A stretch of DNA of 64,000 nucleotides, from contig JADWQD010000009.1 in NCBI GenBank assembly GCA_016110215.1, forward strand, positions 312,093-376,092, in the 5' to 3' direction. This DNA is from Capronia americana. Lineage: Eukaryota; Ascomycota; Eurotiomycetes; Chaetothyriales; Herpotrichiellaceae. Of this stretch, positions 57,497 through 64,000 are shown piece by piece (position 1 is the stretch's first letter; each line of letters starts with the position of its first letter). The position numbers and the translations under genes were made by a program. A model generated the notes under the pieces. The model saw only the letters and a list, made by a program, of their open reading frames with translations, was not told the origin of the DNA and did no database searches.

Positions 57497-58968
57497 CCCA
57501 AACAGAGCAGGGCCGTATGGCAAAGGTTTTTTTCTTGTTGCCTCCTCAGCCACATGATCGAATCGCATTGTGGTAGCTGGTGCCCTTGGCACCGTAGACA
57601 GCGTGTAAAGGGGTCCGGATCTGGATGGAAAGAGACCTATAAATGCGATCTTGTGATAGCATCTAAAGGTATAGTGTCAGGAAACGGAGGGCGCAAAGCA
57701 TGATAGAGACGCAGTCGCAAGAGTATGAACATGAAACCTATCTGGAGACGAGTCAGAAGCAGCTTTTAGGATAAGGTGAGAGATGAATTGCTTACAAATT
57801 AGCGCTCACGAACTCAGCAGATCCATGATTGAGATTGGGAAAGAAGGTCTTGTGCGCTTTGCATCTTCAAAGACTACCGTACGGTGCATCCGAATAGCGA
57901 TGTCGTCTAAGACGTGCCGTTGTCGCCTGGAAGCCTGTATGGCAGCTCTTGCATATATTGCGCCCGAAGCGGAGTCTGCTTGTCTCACGCCGGCCAAGCC
58001 AGCTGGTGAGGGAAATCGGAGAAAAAGAGTCGTCTCAGCAAAATACGGCTTGAACAGGTTGAAGTGGCGCTGGGCAGAACGGGCGACCTCGCCCACGTGG
58101 CTTGAACCTAACCGCAGTCTCACGTATCGTGCACATGGCCCAGGCTTCGCACTATATGATGAATAAAATTAGTAGATAAGGCTGAGCCTCAGGCCACGAG
58201 TCCCACTGCGCTGACGCCAACACTAACCTGTGAACCAATTGAAAGAGAATGCGAAGCCTTTGACTGCGAGGCAGTGTTATTCGACGAGAACGGTGGAGCA
58301 GTAGCACTCGATGAGGATGGCGATGCCAATGACGTTGTCGGTGCAGTCGTTGTACTAGTGCTAGAGTTATATGTAGATTTTGCCGGAATAGTGCGGTTGT
58401 TCGATGAGGACGAAGCCCGCGTGGTCTGCGTAGAATTCTGTGGTGTTGCTAGAGCCGAGACACTACATAGCTTCCGTCTGTATAATTCGAGAACCGTAGT
58501 GTCTAGATCGCGTGACGTGCTTTAGCAAGAGGCGTACCTTTTGTCTGATCGAGGCACAATTTCACACAGGTTTGGTCAGTGCCACGCTAGTGCCTATCAT
58601 TTTAGTGCACGCTAGGAGGAGACCCAGAGCCTGATGAGTCCAAATAACGAATTGGGGGTATGGTCAGAAAAGAAAAACACAGTTGAGATTGGATGTGAAA
58701 TGAACCCTTTGACTGGTGACACATTTGCGATTTCTCGGGCTCCAAGAACGGAGGCGAACAAAGAGCGGCATCGCCTTGTCCCGCTTCGAGGCCGCGCCCA
58801 GCATAATTATTTTTAAGTCTCCCAGTCCTTGCTGTCCAAATAGCATGACGTCCATCGTCGGTAGAGGACCAGAGACCCAGGTACATATTGGCCGGCAGCG
58901 TGTGGAGCGGCCTCTGAGTGATGCGTATGGAGCGGCACGGTAGCCTGAAATGGATCCCTGGCAAAGTC
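57497..58968. other. 1.5-kb interval with S/T-rich relic
   Basis: No intact gene. A minus-strand frame from about 58520 to the stop at 58189-58191 is very Ser/Thr-rich (STYNSSTSTTTAPTTSLASP, ATAPPFSSNNTASQSK) and ends SIGSQVSVGVSAVGLVA, like the juxtamembrane stalk and first residues of the helix of a WSC/Mid2-type wall sensor. A donor-like CAG|GTTAGT lies at that point. No rest of such a gene was found. Confidence 0.45.
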
Positions 58969-60372
58969 CTATGGCGGTCCTAGCCCCTTATCCTCCTTAA
59001 CGTCATAAAGAGTCATTACAATAACGGAATACAATGCCAGAAGAAGCATGCCGTCGAAATATGTTGACAAGCTACTCTGAAGGAGTAGGACCGAAATCAG
59101 AGACGAGATGAACACTGCCATCGCCGCGACGGGGTCGAAAGCCATATTCAGTTCATCCATACCAGCGATTCGTCCAGCAATGATCAAGACCGGCACCACA
59201 AATAGGATGGTCTGTATGACTGTCGCTAATATGCAGCCAAAGGCAAGCGGCAGACGATTCTTCCGAGCCACGAGTATGTGTGGTCCAAAATCGGACGCGT
59301 TCGTAATAATTGGAAAGATGATGAAGCCGATGAAGTTTTTGCTTACCCCCAAATCGCTTACCACCCCCGGAATGCTGTTTAGGATGTTGTGTGTACAGAG
59401 TACAATCAGGCAAACTGAGCAAGACAGCAAAATCCCCGTTGGCAGCGGGTGCAAACTGTCATTGCTTTCTTCCACTTCCGTAGAAAATTCGTCGTCATCG
59501 AACAGCTCGGCATGAGACGAGACCTGGAAGTAAACATATGCGCAATAGACCATCAGCAAAACAATGGCTAGTCCCAGGGTCAGACTTCCATCGGGTCCAT
59601 GTAGGGGTCCATTGGCAGGGGGGGATAGACTTGTCGCCGATGCCAGCACGGTTGGCATTATCAGAATGCCAAGTAGGATGACGGCAAAAATGGACAAGTG
59701 GGAGACGATGAAGGAGTTGTAGCGTTGATGTTGATACTTGAGGCCGCCAGCCAAGCAACAACAGCCGGTAAAGAACACAAGGTTCAGCAGGATATTTCCA
59801 AGGATGGTGGCTTGTACGATTTGCAGTTCGTAGTACCTGAGCGCCACAAGACCCAGCTGACGCAAATTAGCCTAACTCCCACGAGCAAAAGAACTAGGTA
59901 CTCACCACCAGCTCTGTCGTATTAGCAAAAGTCGCATGGAGAATCCCACCCAGGACAGGGCTCAGAGCTGCACTTAATTCAAGAGTGCAAGTGTCCGCGA
60001 TGGATGGCAGCGGAATGATCGCCAACACATTCCAAGCAAGCTGTGAGGCTGAACCCCATTCCGTGGCGGTTGAAACACACGCCAGGGGAAAGAAGATGAT
60101 TAAGGCGTGAAGATATCGTCCGCCCAACACTTGCCAAATAGAAGCACATAGCCATCCCACTTGTCGCAATGGAAATGGTACGTTTTCACTCCTCGTGATA
60201 CGGGTCAGTAGGGAGGTTCTCTCATTGGGGTCTGAGAGAGGTCCATCCTCAGCGGGAATATTCGTCTGGGAGGCGGTCTTCGAAAATTTCTGTCGAATAG
60301 CAGAAGCCGCTAATAACACGTTAAATTCTCAAAAGGCCTAGCGATTCAGGAGGTCATCGACCACGTACACAT
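58969..60372 (-). CDS. VCX1: CaCA-family cation/H+ antiporter (Vcx1-like)
   Basis: Multi-membrane-span vacuolar-type cation/proton exchanger, 431 aa. Introns 59857-59905 and, at the 5' end, 60310-60368; the first exon is only ATG plus one base (MSASAIRQKF after splicing), supported by a GTACGT donor, CTGAAT branch and frame. The first alpha-repeat reads GGILHATFANTTELV (usually GNATE); the second reads FIGFIIFPIITNASDFGP, where the family normally has NAAEH, so the second key acidic residue appears as Asp one position on and the His is Phe. An acidic loop (DDDEFSTEVEESND) sits between the halves. Ca2+ transport is likely by family but selectivity may differ. It is divergent from the next HET gene (393 bp). 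Confidence 0.83.
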
Positions 60373-60765
60373 CGTGATTGAGTTCAATTCTCTCACCGAG
60401 GTGGAACCTGAAGCCTTAAGAAACTGAGGTCTGTGCGCTTCAAAATATGCGCTAGCTGAGGAGCCCAGAGGACAAGCAGCATAGATTGCGACGAAGCGCA
60501 AGACCTGGAGAGTACATTGACACAACAATCAGACGTTGCAGCATGGTCAGGCCGGTACGATCTCGCGGCGATCATCTGCGCCGCCAAGCCGCCAAGCCGC
60601 TTACCGTAGTTTAGCCTCAAAATAAAGTACACGAAGCTCCACGTCAACCGGACCCCGTCGTGCCCGTCTGCTGCCTTCCCTGCATGTTTGTTCCTACACG
60701 AGATCGATTCTATACTTCCTGGTGTCATTTTAAACAAACTAAAAACTCGGCCATCGTCCTTTACC
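60373..60765. other. Divergent promoter region
   Basis: 393 bp between start codons of the antiporter and HET genes. Contains a short direct repeat GCCGCCAA (about 60580-60598). No gene. Confidence 0.5.
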
Positions 60766-62937
60766 ATGCTAAGATTGCTTTATGCTAGAAGGAGAGCTGC
60801 GGCTGAGCCGCCTAAAGCAATCAACAACGGTGACAACCGCGAAAGCAGAGTTTCCAACGCTGAGACAAGCGGTGGTGCTTCTGCAAAGGAGGAACTACCC
60901 CAATGCGAACTAAACTGTTGGGTCAAAGAGGCAATGCGCACTCCCTTGATAGCAGACACGAAGACGCCAACATATCTCAGCGACGATGCGAAAATTTCAA
61001 TCTCGGCCGAGAACGTAAAGGCTTACCAGACGCTAACCGGCTGGCAGACGCGTTTGATTGTCCTCCACCCAGGCGATGCAGACTCGCCTGTCACCTGCGA
61101 CCTGATCGTCGTGAATCTCATTGATGGCCCAGGACTCGGAATTGATGGTACCGACGATACAGTGCCATACGATGCGCTTTCCTATTCCTGGGGCCATCCT
61201 GCTCTTGTTTGCGAAATCATTTGCAACAATCAAAGCTTTGGTGTCCCGAAAGAACTGGGCCATGCCTTGACCTATCTTCGTGATAAATCTACTAATCGAT
61301 ATATATGGTGTGATGCTATCTGTATCAATCAGCAAAGTTTGGCCGAAAAGTCAAGACAAGTGCAAAGTATGCTCAGAATTTTCGAGAAGGCTCACAAGGT
61401 AGTGGCGTGGATTGGTCTGCCGGCGCCAGAATCCGGACGTGCTTTCGCGGTCCTTGGCCTATTGAGCGACTCTGCCAATCGAAATTCCACGAGCAAACAT
61501 AGGGAAAGCTGTCAAATTGACCTCAAAACCATCGCTACTGATGTGTCCTCACACTTGGCGCGTGTGTGGTTCACGAGGACATGGGGTGAGTTGCTCGCAA
61601 TATTTATATCAGCTATGGGGAGTGCTCGCTGGAAGCTTCCTACGTATAATCCTTCGCGCTAACAGAAGTCTCTATACCTAGTTCGGCAAGAAGTCTTTGC
61701 AGCTAAGAGGTTATCCATCCAAGCGGGCTCTAATCAGCTGGACTTTGAAACCTTTATTGGCGGAACGCAACTCCTACTCCAGCGGATGCCATACACCCCC
61801 AATCGATGGCCTGCAACTTTGAGTGCCTATCAGAACGAGTATCAGCACTTTGGAAGCGATCGAGATAACTTTCAATCATCCAAGACCAGACGCCACTTTG
61901 TGGAACACTGGTTCGATGTGTTGGAGAAGGGTTTGCTATTCCAAGTTACCGAGCCACAAGATCGGATTTACGGAGCTCTCGGTCTCCTCACAAGTCGATC
62001 AATCAGATTCTTCGTGCAAGTCCCAGAGGACTTGGAGACGCAAGTCGCGAAATTCCCTATTGATTATACAAAGTCTATCAACCAGGTCCACCAAGACGTT
62101 GTCAAGTTTCTGATCAACACGACAAAAAGCCTAGCAATATTGGATGTCTTTCGACTTCGAAGTCCCAAACATTTGTCAAATGATCAAACAGCCTCGTGGG
62201 CAATAGACTTCCGGAAGATAGAAACGAGGTATCGTGTAAGCTTCTCGACCGAGATGGCTCGCGGTGACCTGGTGTTGCAGCAGGACTACGCCAAATGCAA
62301 CAAGCTGAACCTCCGGGGTCTTCAGGTGGCAAAGCAGATTATCGGAATCGATGCCAAGAAAGATATTTCCCATCCCAAAGATCGTTCCAAGCCAATTTAC
62401 GGAAGGTCGATATCGTTCAACGAAGTCATGCGAGGATCGCAGCACCGAGGATCGCAGCACCGAGGAACCATGGGACTCTCTGTATCGATCGAAAATCCAC
62501 CGTATGCTTTTGTGTTCTCAAATGTGCAATCCTCCGCGACAACGTTTGAGTTGAGACATACAGTGGTCAGGCCAGAAGAAATGTCTAGGGAATTTGCAGA
62601 ATACCTTGCGAGCGATCATTTTGTGTTCGCTTACGTCGAAGACTACACCGACGAGGAATCTAATCTCGAGATAGCTCCCCTGCATCTGCTGGTTCCTCGC
62701 TCTACTACCGTCGACGACCGAGTCGTCTCTTTTCAGGGCAGCAGGTGTCTGCACCTTATAAGGCCAACGGGTGAGAATGCATCGGAACATATTTATCTCG
62801 GACCTATTGCTGCAGTGGTGATTGGTCAAGATCAGATCCGCAGGTACGCCATGAAGAACGAATTTTCGGCCAAGTCTGTCACAAAAGCCTATGACACTGA
62901 GCTGTCGCGAAGCCAGATAGTCTATGAGCTTGGTTGA
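60766..62937 (+). CDS. HET-domain protein
   Basis: 691 aa, two exons; intron 61586-61681 rebuilds RVWFTRTW|VRQEVFAAKR inside the HET domain. I use the ATG at 60766 (MLRLLYARRR); the upstream extension starts at TTG. HET domain at about residues 130-285: YDALSYSWGHP, RYIWCDAICINQQSLAEKSR, HKVVAWIGLP. Beyond it comes QDRIYGALGLLT, the standard follow-on motif. The C-terminal half has a 15-bp coding duplication (GSQHR twice). It shares only the domain with the HET gene at 54640-56855; they are not recent duplicates. Confidence 0.9.
62431..62460 (+). repeat. 15-bp coding tandem duplication
   Basis: Two exact copies of CGAGGATCGCAGCAC adding one GSQHR unit to the HET protein. Confidence 0.9.
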
Positions 62938-63624
62938 GCAAAGGCCAGGAAGTAGGGCCAGAATCTGCCGTAGGGACACACCCCAGTTCGATTGCAGAAA
63001 GACTCCGCCGCTGGAGACATTGGTCTATTTCTACTAGTACTAAGCGGGAAAAGGGAATTTCACGCCTTCTCCCAGGTCTTGAGACGGATCCTTGAGTACA
63101 CGGGACTCTAGAGCGTCGTCGGCGCCCCTGTCACCACAACCGGGCTAGGCTGCATGCTAGGGGGCCTCGGATACCTTTTGAGCAGTCGTTGCAACAGCCT
63201 CAAGAGGCCCCGACGGCGTACGACTCGGTTCCGCGTTTAACCAGCGCAGGCGCGGCAAGAGAACGCAGGGACAGGTAGCTAATAGTGAAGGTGTGTCTCA
63301 TGTTGCTTTCTGAGAGAAGAGTGATCGAAAGGGCTCCTTTCGACAGATCTTCCTCATCCTAATAGATCGTTGTTCCCGCATCGGGGGGGCGATCGCTGCT
63401 GCCCTGGCTGATCCAGTGAGGTGAGTTGAGCGCGAACACGATTACATTTGCTGGCCCAAATGTCTCTCCGGGCCACTCGAGACCCTTCCATACCCTCCCC
63501 GAGCAGACTGGGCGAGTGATCAGCCAGAAAAGAGTCGCTCGTGCGGCAGTTTCATCAATTCTTTACACGCTATCTCGTGTTTACAGGACCGAGACACCCT
63601 GCCACGGTCATACCCCGACGGGGT
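62938..63624. other. Intergenic region
   Basis: Convergent 3' regions of the HET and dioxygenase genes. Open frames here show no domain. Confidence 0.5.
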
Positions 63625-64000
63625 CTACTGTGATGGCGCTTGCCCGATGGCATCCTCCACCCGATTCTCACCGTAGCCCATCTTCGACATATCGAAGACG
63701 CTAACTCTCCGCATGTCTCTGCGGTATTTCCCTTCATAGGAACCATGCGTCGCCCTGTGAAGTACACACGTGTTATCCCAGATTGCGATGTCGCCCGGGT
63801 TCTCCCAATGATGGTGGAAGATGTATTTCTCCTGCAGGCAGTGGTCCCAAACTTGTTTCAGCAGAGCCTGGCCTTCTTCGATATCCATGTTGTCGATGTG
63901 ATGTGCATAGGAGGAGAGGTATATGTTTCCCCGACCGCTCGGGCCATGGATCTGGGTAAGCTTGTGCCTGGCTGTGATATGGTCCAGGGGATTGATGTCC
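63625..64000 (-). CDS. TauD/TfdA-type Fe(II)/2-oxoglutarate dioxygenase (partial)
   Basis: C-terminal ~124 residues of a taurine/2,4-D dioxygenase-type enzyme; the frame is open through the window edge, so the start and the first HxD iron ligands lie outside. Visible signatures: HGPSGRGNIYLSSYAHHIDN, HHHWENPGDIAIWDNTCVLH with the distal iron-binding His in LHRATHG, and the 2-oxoglutarate-binding Arg in RRDMRRVSV. Substrate could be a sulfonate or other small organic acid; it cannot be told here. Confidence 0.88.
   Translation of the reverse strand, partial: DINPLDHITARHKLTQIHGPSGRGNIYLSSYAHHIDNMDIEEGQALLKQVWDHCLQEKYIFHHHWENPGDIAIWDNTCVLHRATHGSYEGKYRRDMRRVSVFDMSKMGYGENRVEDAIGQAPSQ

Noticed and set aside
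63426..63704. Plus-strand ORF near the right end
   Set aside because: Overlaps the dioxygenase coding strand in antisense and has no domain.

Overview
This window is nuclear DNA of a filamentous ascomycete (Pezizomycotina). The genes are monocistronic and carry short introns (about 48-150 bp) with GTRNGT donors and CTRAY branch points. HET domains, a DUF3176 membrane protein and STAND/NLR-type genes are hallmarks of that group. The class or genus cannot be told from the sequence alone. I saw no tRNA, rRNA, CRISPR array or bacterial-type element.

The left part (1-14 kb) is ordinary housekeeping sequence on the + strand. It holds a Jen-family carboxylate transporter, a long disordered conserved protein, a formin-like GBD/FH3 protein without an FH2 domain, and an ING/PHD chromatin protein. 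A 2.7-kb gene-free stretch full of GTAC-cored palindromic repeats separates the first two.

From about 15 kb to 63 kb the window becomes an accessory island dominated by self/non-self recognition and innate-immunity-like genes. In order these are: a HET protein; a DUF3176 membrane protein; an NB-ARC/TPR NLR with an alpha/beta-hydrolase-like N-terminus; a CYP52-like P450; a stand-alone hydrolase of the NLR N-terminal type; a giant ankyrin protein with a degenerate NACHT and a hidden C-terminal ZZ finger; a six-exon ankyrin-like/subtilisin (S8) protein; an uncharacterised protein; and two more HET genes flanking a CaCA-type cation/H+ antiporter. The right edge cuts a TauD-type dioxygenase.

The island also holds many decayed genes: a second NB-ARC/TPR NLR with an in-frame TAA and a ruined splice donor; a membrane-anchored hypothetical with one frameshift and two TAG codons; a HeLo-kinase relic; a Zn2Cys6 transcription-factor relic; a SET-protein relic; a P5C dehydrogenase tail; and an N-terminally truncated dipeptidyl peptidase III. 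Two inverted-repeat elements lie side by side at 49.1-50.2 kb. The picture is birth-and-death evolution of allorecognition/NLR genes with transposon activity. Exon structures below were worked out by eye; each intact multi-exon model restores one frame whose length is a multiple of three.
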